Source: Candidatus Eiseniibacteriota bacterium
GTDB taxonomy: Bacteria > Eisenbacteria > RBG-16-71-46 > CAIMUX01 > VGJL01
DNA: 5,570 nt
Direction: 5' to 3'
Assembly (NCBI GenBank): GCA_014729455.1
Contig: WJJW01000475.1
Location: 1 to 5,570 of the forward strand
Below the pieces are notes generated by a model. It saw only the letters and a list, made by a program, of their open reading frames with translations, had not been told where the DNA came from and did not search any database. Below, piece after piece: positions 1 through 5,108 of this stretch. Made by a program: the position numbers and the translations under genes. Positions within the stretch are counted from its first letter, which is position 1. Each line of letters starts with the position of its first letter.

Positions 1-123
1 GACGAGGACGAGGACGAAGACGAGGATCTGGACGATCTCGACGACTACGATGAGGACGAGGACTGGGACGAGGACGAGTACGAAGAGGACGACGACTACG
101 ACGAGGACGAGGAGGACGACGAG
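1..123 (+). repeat. Imperfect GACGAG-type low-complexity tract inside the acidic tail
   Basis: The tract is built from GAC and GAG codons, with many GACGAG hexamers interrupted by TAC, TGG, CTG and CTC codons. It looks like a coding microsatellite that has expanded and then diverged, not an independent element. Purine-rich repeats of this sort can slip during replication, so tail length may vary between strains; that is inference. Confidence 0.6.
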
Positions 124-126
124 TGA
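1..126 (+). CDS. C-terminal end of a protein with a highly acidic Asp/Glu tail (5' partial)
   Basis: Frame 1 is open from the left edge to a TGA at 124-126, giving the last 41 residues of a protein whose start lies outside the window. Almost every residue is Asp or Glu, broken only by a few Leu and Tyr and one Trp (for example DLDDLDDYDEDEDWDEDEY). There is no Lys or Arg. Such tails are disordered polyanions seen at the ends of several unrelated families, including FYDLN-acid/TIGR02300-type zinc-ribbon proteins, RNA polymerase delta-like proteins and nucleic-acid or metal-binding proteins. The visible part does not decide between them. Reading this frame as coding is supported by the alternation of GAC and GAG/GAA codons, occasional synonymous changes (GAT, GAA) and a clean stop. 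The other forward frame over the same bases gives an Arg/Thr-rich product with no family character. The gene is convergent with the operon ending at 226. Confidence 0.75.
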   Translation, partial: DEDEDEDEDLDDLDDYDEDEDWDEDEYEEDDDYDEDEEDDE

Positions 127-129
127 GCG

Positions 130-204
130 CGTCCCGGATGAGGACGACGATCTAGCGCGCTCCCCGCGCGCTCCCGTCCGGGCGTCCCCCCGGCGACCCG
201 GACG
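130..204. terminator. Cluster of GC-rich inverted repeats between convergent genes
   Basis: Three potential stems lie between the stop at 126 (+) and the stop at 226 (-). The first is CGTCC 130-134 with GGACG 142-146. The second is AGCGCGC 154-160 with GCGCGCT 166-172, around a TCCCC loop. The third is CGTCCGGG 175-182 with CCCGGACG 197-204; it can extend inward (183-186 with 192-195, A196 bulged) to roughly 12 pairs. Their position is right for ending transcription from both sides. No T-run follows on either strand, so this is not a canonical intrinsic terminator. In GC-rich DNA some stems arise by chance. Confidence 0.35.
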
Positions 205-225
205 ACCCTCCGAAAGAACCGAGGA

Positions 226-399
226 TCAGAAGACGGCGTAGAGGAATGGGGCGAGGGGACCCTGCGCCAGCGCCAGCAACCCCCCGATCAGCAAGAGGAC
301 GACGAGCGGCAGGATGATCCAGTAGGTCCTCCGCTCGCGGAGGTACGCCCACAGCTCCGCGAGCAGCGATGGGGGACGGTCGGATCGACGATTCCCCAT
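226..399 (-). CDS. Small single-pass membrane protein, DUF5989-like (57 aa)
   Basis: This short gene starts at ATG 399-397 and ends at TGA 228-226. The product begins with about 25 polar or amphipathic residues (MGNRRSDRPP, then SLLAELWAYLRERRTYW). It continues into one hydrophobic segment at about residues 26-45 (WIILPLVVLLLIGGLLALAQ) and ends in GPLAPFLYAVF. The pattern of ELW, aromatic/Arg-rich LRERR, one membrane helix, AQG and a C-terminal APF-Y-F closely matches my recollection of DUF5989 proteins, which are about 50 residues. As I recall, these often lie beside SxtJ-like membrane proteins and polysaccharide or carbamoyltransferase genes, and their function is unknown. The start is 9 nt after the stop of the SUMF1-like lipoprotein gene, so the two are probably co-transcribed and may be translationally coupled. 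The ribosome site is weak (GAGA). The protein would sit in the inner membrane with its basic N-terminus probably cytoplasmic. No neighbour of the usual polysaccharide type is visible in the window. Confidence 0.8.
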   Translation of the reverse strand: MGNRRSDRPPSLLAELWAYLRERRTYWIILPLVVLLLIGGLLALAQGPLAPFLYAVF

Positions 400-408
400 G
401 AGCGGTCT

Positions 409-1992
409 CTACGGCAGCGACCGCACCGTTCGGAAGCCGATCGTCCGGTCGGCCCCGGAGGATTCTCCCGGCCGGTAGGGGGAGGCGAAGTCGCGACGCC
501 AGCTCTCCAGCGAGCCGCTGCCCTTCCTCCAGCTCCCGCCCCGGATGATCCGGTAAAGCCCCTCGGACGGCGGGGCGTGCGGGTCCCGGTACGGGGCGTA
601 CCAGTCGGCGGTCCACTCGGAGACGTTTCCGCCCAGGTCCCGGACGCCGAATGGGCTGGATCCGTCCAGCGTCTGGTACCCGCCGCGGACCGTCCCGTCG
701 AAGAATCCGACGGGTGTCGTCTGCACGCGCCCCTGTCCTTCGAACGGGTCGCCGCTTGCGAGGAAGTTGGCCCGGTTCGCGTCGAGCGTCTGCCCCCAGG
801 GGTAGGTCCGGCCGACTCCGACGGAGACGACGTACGAGGTGTCGGGCTCCTCGATCGTGAACTGCTCGGAGCCGAATTCGGTCCCGTTCCCGCGGGCGGC
901 CATCTCCCACTCCGCTTCCGTCGGCAGGCGCCGGTCGAAGAACTCGGCGAAGGCGACCGCCCCCTGCCAGGTCACCTCCATCACCGGGAAGTTCTCCTTC
1001 CCCGGCACGACGACGAAGAGGCTCTCGGGGCTCTCGTAGAGGATCTGGGCGTCGTCGTCCTTCGAACGAAGCTGCGCGAACAAGGCGAGCCCGTCCGGAC
1101 TGTAGACTTCGCCTCCCGAGGTCTGGATCAACGGAGTCGGCTCCGCGCGGAGCATCGCGTTGAGGAACACGGCGTACTGCTGGTTGGTCACCTCGAACTT
1201 GTCGATCTCGAACCGATCGACCCAGACCGGATTCCCGGGATGCTCGAACTCCTCCGGTTCCCCCATCACCAGCCAACCGGCCGGGATCTCGATCCGCTCG
1301 ACCCGCGTGTTGAACGACCAGATCGGCCCGAGGGCGGTGGCGCCCCGGCTGTCGTGGGCGATGACCCGCCAGAAATACGAGGCGTTCAGCGAGACCGGCC
1401 GGTCCGTCAGCGTCCACTCGCTCTGCGGGACCGCGTCCGCCACGAGCTGGAGCGCGTTCCGACTCTCCCCGAAATAGACGTCGAAAAGCAGAGGATCGCC
1501 GGCGTCCGGATCGCTGCTCGTCCAGGCGATGGTCACGACCCCCTCCTCGACGCCGCGGCTCTGATCGGCCGGCACGGGCGAACGGGGGACCGTCGGGGTC
1601 ACGTTCTGGACCGCGATTCCCCAGACCGCTTCGGCCGGCTCCGACTGGCTGTTCGCGCGATAGGAGCGGACGCGGTAGTAGTAGGTGATTCCGGTCTGGA
1701 GCTGGGTGTCGGTGTAGGTGGTCACGTCGCGGGGGACGGTGTCCCGTTCCGCGAAGGAGGCGGTCCCTCCCACGGACCGTTCGATCCGGAACCCCAGCTC
1801 GTCGCTCGAGAGGTCCCGCCAGGCGATCGTGATCGCCGAGGATCCCGTCTGCGTGACGTGCAGGTCCTCCGGCGCGCGGGGTGGCGTCTCCGTCGGGGCC
1901 ACCGGCCCTCCGTTCTCGTCGCCGCAGGAAAGTGCAAACAGGGCGACGGCGCACAGGACCGTCATCCCCGTCAGGAACCGATCAACCCTCAT
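409..1992 (-). CDS. Lipoprotein with two FN3-like domains and a SUMF1/FGE-sulfatase-like domain lacking catalytic cysteines
   Basis: The product is 527 residues, numbered here from ATG 1992-1990. A lipoprotein signal peptide ends in the lipobox ALSC with the acylated cysteine at 23, followed by a Gly/Asp/Pro-rich linker. An FN3-like domain spans about 37-130, with a typical W, a Y-Y-YRVR strand and an SxP end. A second, more divergent FN3-like domain spans about 132-230 and includes SYFWRVIAHD and WSFNT. The rest, about 232-527, is an FGE-sulfatase/SUMF1 C-lectin-like fold: FEIDKFEVTNQQY 261-273, PVMEVTW 336-342, RLPTEAEWE 355-363, YPWG 397-400, DLGGNVSEWT 452-461, RGGSW 484-488 and DRTIGFR 515-521. 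True formylglycine-generating enzymes use a pair of cysteines between the RGGSW and GFR motifs. There is no cysteine there, or anywhere after residue 23, so FGE chemistry is not supported. A structural, ligand-binding or other envelope role is more likely. It is probably membrane-anchored and faces the periplasm or cell surface. It lies 74 nt downstream of the carboxypeptidase-regulatory-like gene and just ahead of the DUF5989-like gene. Confidence 0.9.
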   Translation of the reverse strand: MRVDRFLTGMTVLCAVALFALSCGDENGGPVAPTETPPRAPEDLHVTQTGSSAITIAWRDLSSDELGFRIERSVGGTASFAERDTVPRDVTTYTDTQLQTGITYYYRVRSYRANSQSEPAEAVWGIAVQNVTPTVPRSPVPADQSRGVEEGVVTIAWTSSDPDAGDPLLFDVYFGESRNALQLVADAVPQSEWTLTDRPVSLNASYFWRVIAHDSRGATALGPIWSFNTRVERIEIPAGWLVMGEPEEFEHPGNPVWVDRFEIDKFEVTNQQYAVFLNAMLRAEPTPLIQTSGGEVYSPDGLALFAQLRSKDDDAQILYESPESLFVVVPGKENFPVMEVTWQGAVAFAEFFDRRLPTEAEWEMAARGNGTEFGSEQFTIEEPDTSYVVSVGVGRTYPWGQTLDANRANFLASGDPFEGQGRVQTTPVGFFDGTVRGGYQTLDGSSPFGVRDLGGNVSEWTADWYAPYRDPHAPPSEGLYRIIRGGSWRKGSGSLESWRRDFASPYRPGESSGADRTIGFRTVRSLP

Positions 1993-1998
1993 CACCCG

Positions 1999-2006
1999 AC
2001 CTCCTC
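1999..2006 (-). promoter_or_regulatory. Strong ribosome binding site of the SUMF1-like lipoprotein gene
   Basis: On the - strand GAGGAGGT reads from 2006 to 1999. It is followed by CGG, then GTG (1995-1993) and ATG (1992-1990). From AGGAGG the spacing to ATG is 7 nt and to GTG 4 nt, so the ATG is preferred, though GTG would add only one residue. This strong internal site lets the second gene of the operon be translated independently of the first. Confidence 0.75.
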
Positions 2007-2066
2007 AACCCCGGAGAACCACCTGGATCGTACCATCCTCCGAGCATCCGCCCAACCGCTCCACCG

Positions 2067-2528
2067 CTAGGATCCGGCGCAACCGGATCGGGCCAGCCGT
2101 TCGACGAGCCCCATCCGGCTCTCGATCCGAGCCGTCCACTCCAGCGAGGGTCGAATACCGAGACGCCGGACGCAAGGGCTCCAGATGCCGGCGGACCGGT
2201 CCTCCCGGCTCTCCCGCACCAGTGCCAGGTCAGGCGCCTGATCGACGCGCGGAGGGACGCAGTAGAGCAAGACCGTCTCCTCGCGGTTCGGATCGACCGA
2301 GAACCGCACCTCGTAGGTTCCGTCCGGATCGGTCCGGACCTCGGCCTCGACGAGACCCTCGATGAAGACTCGGATCGCCACGTCGGCCAGGGGCCGCTCC
2401 TCGGCGTCGACCACCGAGCCGCGCACCGCCACGGGAAACCCGGAAGCCGGCGCCGCGCCTTGCATGCCCGCGCCCAGGAGGATCCCCAGAGCGACCGTCC
2501 CCTCGAGAAGTCCCATCCGCTTCCACAC
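2067..2528 (-). CDS. Exported protein with carboxypeptidase regulatory-like domain (153 aa)
   Basis: The start is GTG 2528-2526 and the stop TAG 2069-2067. The N-terminus (MWKRMGLLEG, then a hydrophobic run to about residue 21 and GAAPASG) looks like a signal peptide with cleavage near residue 26-30. Using the GTG supplies the basic WKR residues that the internal ATG at 2516 would lose. Residues about 34-80 (VRGSVVDAEERPLADVAIRV ... DPDGTYEVRF) match the carboxypeptidase-regulatory-like / CnaB-type beta-sandwich pattern: a G-x-V-D start, a RPL-x-x-V-x-I-x-V strand, then TDPDGTYEVRF. The remaining 70 residues show no known domain but hold Cys90, Cys119 and Cys150, of which a pair could form a disulfide. 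No enzymatic residues are visible. Such domains are usually structural or adhesive in exported proteins. It is the first gene of the - strand operon, with a promoter about 30 bp upstream. The family call rests on the short beta-domain pattern, and the function is unknown. Confidence 0.78.
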   Translation of the reverse strand: MWKRMGLLEGTVALGILLGAGMQGAAPASGFPVAVRGSVVDAEERPLADVAIRVFIEGLVEAEVRTDPDGTYEVRFSVDPNREETVLLYCVPPRVDQAPDLALVRESREDRSAGIWSPCVRRLGIRPSLEWTARIESRMGLVERLARSGCAGS

Positions 2529-2537
2529 CCTCCCTCC
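2529..2537 (-). promoter_or_regulatory. Ribosome binding site close to the GTG start of the carboxypeptidase-regulatory-like gene
   Basis: The - strand reads GGAGGGAGG from 2537 to 2529, directly against GTG 2528-2526. The GGAGG core at 2537-2533 leaves 4 nt to the GTG, which is short. The second core leaves about 12 nt to the ATG at 2516, which is long. Signal-peptide logic favours the GTG, but the start is not fully settled by the ribosome site alone. Confidence 0.5.
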
Positions 2538-2554
2538 GATGTCGGCCAGACGCG

Positions 2555-2583
2555 AGACTACCGCGAGGGTCGGGGTCCGTCAA
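2555..2583 (-). promoter_or_regulatory. Predicted sigma70-type promoter for the leftward operon
   Basis: On the - strand a -35 box TTGACG (2583-2578) is followed by a 17-bp spacer and a -10 box TAGTCT (2560-2555). The -35 box matches five of six consensus positions. The -10 keeps the key T, A and final T. Transcription would begin near 2548, giving a leader of about 20 nt that carries the ribosome site before GTG 2528. It is back to back with the mreB promoter, whose -35 box is 31 bp away. Confidence 0.6.
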
Positions 2584-2614
2584 GACGTCCGACCGGCCCA
2601 AGCCCGCGAAATCC

Positions 2615-2643
2615 TTGCGATTGGGGGAGCCCCGTGGTAGCGT
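2615..2643 (+). promoter_or_regulatory. Predicted sigma70-type promoter for mreBCD-mrdA
   Basis: TTGCGA (2615-2620), a 17-bp spacer and TAGCGT (2638-2643) form a plausible -35/-10 pair. The predicted start near 2650 gives a leader of about 40 nt before the mreB ribosome site and TTG start. The spacer holds GGGGGAGCCCC, a near-palindrome that may be chance. The -10 is weak, so an activator or a relaxed housekeeping sigma consensus may be involved; that is inference. Confidence 0.5.
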
Positions 2644-2677
2644 GACGACCCTTGGAAGGCGGGTGCGAGGGAGCGCG

Positions 2678-2684
2678 AGGAGGT
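2678..2684 (+). promoter_or_regulatory. Ribosome binding site that fixes the TTG start of mreB
   Basis: AGGAGGT lies 6 nt (counted from AGGAGG) before TTG 2690-2692. No comparable site precedes the in-frame TTG at 2615 or the ATG at 2714. This is the main reason for placing the mreB start at 2690. Confidence 0.8.
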
Positions 2685-2689
2685 CCGCA

Positions 2690-3718
2690 TTGTTCAGTCG
2701 TCTCAAGGGCTTGATGTCGAACGACATCGCAATCGATCTCGGGACGGCCAACACCCTCATCTACGTCAAAGGACGCGGCATCGTCCTGAACGAACCCTCC
2801 GTCGTCGCCGTCGACAAGAGCTCGAAGAAGGTCCTCGCCGTCGGTTCCGATGCGAAGGCGATGCTGGGCCGAACCCCGGCCGGCATCATCGCGGTCCGCC
2901 CGATGAAGGACGGCGTCATCGCCGACTTCGAGATGACCGAGGAGCTGCTCCGAAAGCTGATCCTCAAGATCCAGACCCGTCGCTTCCTCGTCAAACCCCG
3001 GGTGATCGTCTGTGTCCCCTCCGGGATCACGGAGGTGGAGAAGCGGGCCGTTCGCGACTCGGTCGAGCACGCCGGCGCGCGCGACAGTTTCCTGGTGGCC
3101 GAACCGATCGCGGCGGCGATCGGCGTCGGTCTTCCGGTCGAGAAGCCGACCGGCAACATGGTGATCGACATCGGGGGAGGGACGACGGAGATCGCGGTCA
3201 TGACCCTCAACGGGATCGTCAACGACACTTCGATCCGCGTCGGCGGGGACAAGATGGACGAAGCGATCATGCAGTACGTCAAGCGGGCCTTCAACCTGCT
3301 GATCGGCGACCAGACCGCGGAGCTGATCAAGATCCAGATCGGCAGCGCCTACCATCTCGAGTCGGAGCTGGAGATGGAGATCAAGGGGCGCGACCTGATC
3401 GGCGGGATCCCGAAGACGTTGAAGGTCACGTCGGCGGAGGTCCGAGAAGCGCTGCAGGAGCCGATCGGCGCGATCACCGAAGCGTTGAAGCAGTCTCTCG
3501 AAGAGACGCCGCCCGAGCTCGCCAGCGACATCGTCGATCGAGGGATCGTGATGACCGGCGGAGGGGCGCAGCTCCGCGGCCTCGATCAGCTTCTCCGGGA
3601 GACGACCCGGTTGCCGATCCGGGTGGCCGACGGAGCGCTGACCGCCGTCGTCCTCGGAGCCGGCAAGATCCTCGATGATCTCGCCCGCTACGAGAAAGTG
3701 CTGATGCGGAGCACCTGA
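2690..3718 (+). CDS. mreB: Rod shape-determining protein MreB (bacterial actin)
   Basis: MreB is an actin-fold ATPase that polymerises on the inner face of the cytoplasmic membrane and steers lateral wall synthesis by the rod complex. The product is 342 residues, the usual MreB length (E. coli 347), when started at TTG 2690. It begins MFSRLKGLMSNDIAIDLGTA, giving a short amphipathic membrane-binding helix followed directly by the phosphate-1 motif DLGTANTL (residues 16-23). Other hallmarks are KGRGIVLNEPSVVA (27-40), EPIAAAIG (138-145), the phosphate-2 motif VIDIGGGTTEIAV (158-170), GGDKMDEAI (185-193), PPELASDI (274-281) and the adenosine motif MTGGGAQLRGL (288-298). All expected nucleotide-binding motifs are present, so it should be active. 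It is the first gene of the operon, with mreC starting 8 nt after its stop. The only unusual point is the TTG start, backed by a strong ribosome site; a rare start codon can limit the level of an abundant protein, which is inference. Confidence 0.97.
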   Translation: MFSRLKGLMSNDIAIDLGTANTLIYVKGRGIVLNEPSVVAVDKSSKKVLAVGSDAKAMLGRTPAGIIAVRPMKDGVIADFEMTEELLRKLILKIQTRRFLVKPRVIVCVPSGITEVEKRAVRDSVEHAGARDSFLVAEPIAAAIGVGLPVEKPTGNMVIDIGGGTTEIAVMTLNGIVNDTSIRVGGDKMDEAIMQYVKRAFNLLIGDQTAELIKIQIGSAYHLESELEMEIKGRDLIGGIPKTLKVTSAEVREALQEPIGAITEALKQSLEETPPELASDIVDRGIVMTGGGAQLRGLDQLLRETTRLPIRVADGALTAVVLGAGKILDDLARYEKVLMRST

Positions 3719-3726
3719 GGCGGGCG

Positions 3727-4605
3727 ATGGCCTCGCACGCCTCTCCTCGCGCCGTTCGGAGCAGCTTCCTCCTCTGGCTCGCATGCGCGGTCGGCTCGAT
3801 CGCCCTGCTGGCCACCCCGATCGAGATGCGCCGCGCCGTGTCGGGGGCGCTGGAGTGGTCCGTCTTCCTCCCGGCGCGTCTCGTCCTCGGCTGGGGAGGC
3901 CGCAGCCTCCTGACCCGCCTCGAGAACCAACAGCTCAGCGAGGAGCTGACCTACGATCGATTGCGCGTCTCGCGCCTGGAGGAGACCGCGCGGGAGAACG
4001 AGGCGCTGCGCCGCATGGTCGGAATGACCGCGCGGGCGGAGCTGCGTCTGGTCCCCGCCCGGGTGGTCGGCCGGTCGGCCGACTGGTCCGGCGAGGTGCT
4101 CTGGGCGGAGCACGGAGGCGGCGTCGTTCCGGGACGGGCCGCGGTCGCTCCCGATGGACTCGTCGGGCGGACGGTCCGCGTCGCGGAAGGGCGTGTCTGG
4201 ATCGAAACGTTGTGGCATCGCCGCCTGGCGGTGAGCGTCGTCGACGCGCGGAGCCGGGAGCAGGGGATTCTCCGGTGGAATCCCGCGGATCCCGAGGAAC
4301 TGACGATCGACCCGGTCCCCGTGCAGGGAGATTATCGGGTGGGGGATCCGATCCTCACCTCCGGTCTGGGGGAGATCTTCCCAGAGGGGATCCTGGTCGG
4401 CCACGTCGTCGGGGCGGATCTGAATCCGCGGACCCAGCTCAAGCGGATCCGGGTCCGGCCGGCCGTCTCGCGCGGCGACACGCGCGAGCTGTTCCTCGTT
4501 CGCGAGCGACCTCCGGCTTCCGACGGATCGACGCTCACTCCGATCGCCCGCGGAGCCTCTCCGACTCCGCCTCCGATCCCCGGCGGACCGAGGATCGCCC
4601 CCTGA
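3727..4605 (+). CDS. mreC: Cell shape-determining protein MreC
   Basis: MreC is a periplasmic scaffold anchored in the inner membrane that binds PBP2 and links it to MreB/MreD. The 292-residue product has a short cytoplasmic N-terminus and one membrane helix (about 13-30, SFLLWLACAVGSIALLA). A coiled coil follows at about 62-98 (LENQQLSEEL ... ENEALRRMVG). The paired beta-barrel MreC domain spans about 105-258, with the family patterns APDGLVGRTVRV (141-152) and VGDPILTSGLGEIFPEGILV (205-224). The last 30 residues are Pro/Ser/Thr-rich and probably disordered, as in many MreC proteins. The ATG is preceded by GAGG, which overlaps the mreB stop, so translation is probably coupled. The stop overlaps the mreD start (TGATG). 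The length is within the family range. Confidence 0.95.
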   Translation: MASHASPRAVRSSFLLWLACAVGSIALLATPIEMRRAVSGALEWSVFLPARLVLGWGGRSLLTRLENQQLSEELTYDRLRVSRLEETARENEALRRMVGMTARAELRLVPARVVGRSADWSGEVLWAEHGGGVVPGRAAVAPDGLVGRTVRVAEGRVWIETLWHRRLAVSVVDARSREQGILRWNPADPEELTIDPVPVQGDYRVGDPILTSGLGEIFPEGILVGHVVGADLNPRTQLKRIRVRPAVSRGDTRELFLVRERPPASDGSTLTPIARGASPTPPPIPGGPRIAP

Positions 4606-5108
4606 TGGTGCTGTTCCTGGTTCGCCTGCTGCTGACGACCTGGGCGATTCTCGCCTTCCGCCTGGTGCTCGGGCCGAAGATCGCCATCGCGGGCGTGCAG
4701 CCCGACCTGGGCGCCGCCTTCGTGTTCCTGCTCACGCTGGCGCGCGGTCCCACCTACGGGATCATCGGGGGTCTCGTTCTCGGGCTGCTCGTCGACGTCG
4801 ACCATCCCGACGCGCTGGGACTCTCCAGCCTCGCCTGGTGCACGCTGGCGTACGTGACCGCGCGCGCGTCGAACGCCGTGGATCTCGGCGACCGGATCCT
4901 CGCCGCGGGAATGCTGACCGTCGTGGTCCTCCTGGCGGAGTCGATCCGCGCCCTGGCTCTCTCCGGGTTCCAGCCCGCGACGTTCCTGTCGATCTGGGTC
5001 CGCTGGTCCCTGCCGACGGCGGTATACACCGGGATCGCCGTTCCGATCCTGATCGCCTGCCTGCGCGGCGTGCTCGGCACCAGGAGGTGGCTGGATGCCG
5101 GATCGTAG
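4605..5108 (+). CDS. mreD: Rod shape-determining membrane protein MreD
   Basis: MreD is a small polytopic inner-membrane protein of the rod complex. The 167-residue product is almost entirely hydrophobic, with probably five to six helices: about 3-23, 35-47, 50-65, 72-86, 98-117 and 136-154. It has the MreD-type core of a QPDL turn (32-35), YGIIGGLVLGLLVDV (51-65) and LGLSSLAWCTLAYV (71-84). Length and gene order (after mreC, before mrdA) fit the family, whose sequence is weakly conserved. The start ATG at 4605 shares its A with the mreC TGA, and only a weak GAGG lies 11 nt upstream, so translation likely depends on termination at mreC. The frame stays open far upstream, but that extension lies inside mreC in another frame and is Arg/Gly/Pro-rich, so it is not coding. 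Confidence 0.93.
   Translation: MVLFLVRLLLTTWAILAFRLVLGPKIAIAGVQPDLGAAFVFLLTLARGPTYGIIGGLVLGLLVDVDHPDALGLSSLAWCTLAYVTARASNAVDLGDRILAAGMLTVVVLLAESIRALALSGFQPATFLSIWVRWSLPTAVYTGIAVPILIACLRGVLGTRRWLDAGS
5082..5087 (+). promoter_or_regulatory. Ribosome binding site of mrdA inside the end of mreD
   Basis: AGGAGG lies 7 nt before ATG 5095 and within the mreD coding region. The optimal spacing fixes the mrdA start and shows that the two genes overlap by 14 nt. Confidence 0.8.

Noticed and set aside
50..241. 63-codon Arg/Thr-rich open frame at the left edge
   Set aside because: It is the shifted frame of the GAC/GAG repeat and reads as repetitive MRTRTGTRT-type sequence. The acidic frame with its stop at 126 is the coherent reading.
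152..1954. 600-codon open frame on the - strand overlapping the SUMF1-like gene
   Set aside because: It is the neighbouring frame of the lipoprotein gene. The product is Arg/Gly/Pro/Asp-rich with no domain pattern, which is typical of GC-rich shadow frames, while the overlapped gene has clear family motifs.
577..2070. 497-codon open frame on the + strand opposite the SUMF1-like gene
   Set aside because: The composition is biased (Arg, Gly, Val, Asp), with no motifs and no ribosome site of note. It is antisense to a well-supported gene.
2624..2634. GGGGGAGCCCC near-palindrome in the mreB promoter spacer, considered as an operator
   Set aside because: It is too short, with too small a loop, to separate from chance in GC-rich DNA, and no second copy is seen nearby.
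1881..2645. Forward frames covering the gap and the carboxypeptidase-regulatory-like gene
   Set aside because: They are Pro/Arg/Ser-rich without domains and run across two promoters and the start sites of genes on the other strand.
2615..2689. Upstream extension of mreB to the in-frame TTG at 2615
   Set aside because: It would add 25 residues with no MreB homology, has no ribosome site, and would begin inside the predicted -35 box.
2529..2689. Search for a riboswitch, small RNA or tRNA in the divergent gap
   Set aside because: The 161 bp is accounted for by two promoters and two ribosome sites. No cloverleaf, conserved aptamer-like core or terminator was recognisable.
2558..3784. 408-codon open frame on the - strand opposite mreB
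   Set aside because: It is the antisense of a conserved mreB. The product is Asp/Arg/Leu-rich low-information sequence created by GC-rich codons.
3783..4604. Upstream extension of the mreD frame through mreC
   Set aside because: The extension is Arg/Gly/Pro-rich shadow of mreC. MreD homology begins at ATG 4605, and the 167-residue length fits the family.
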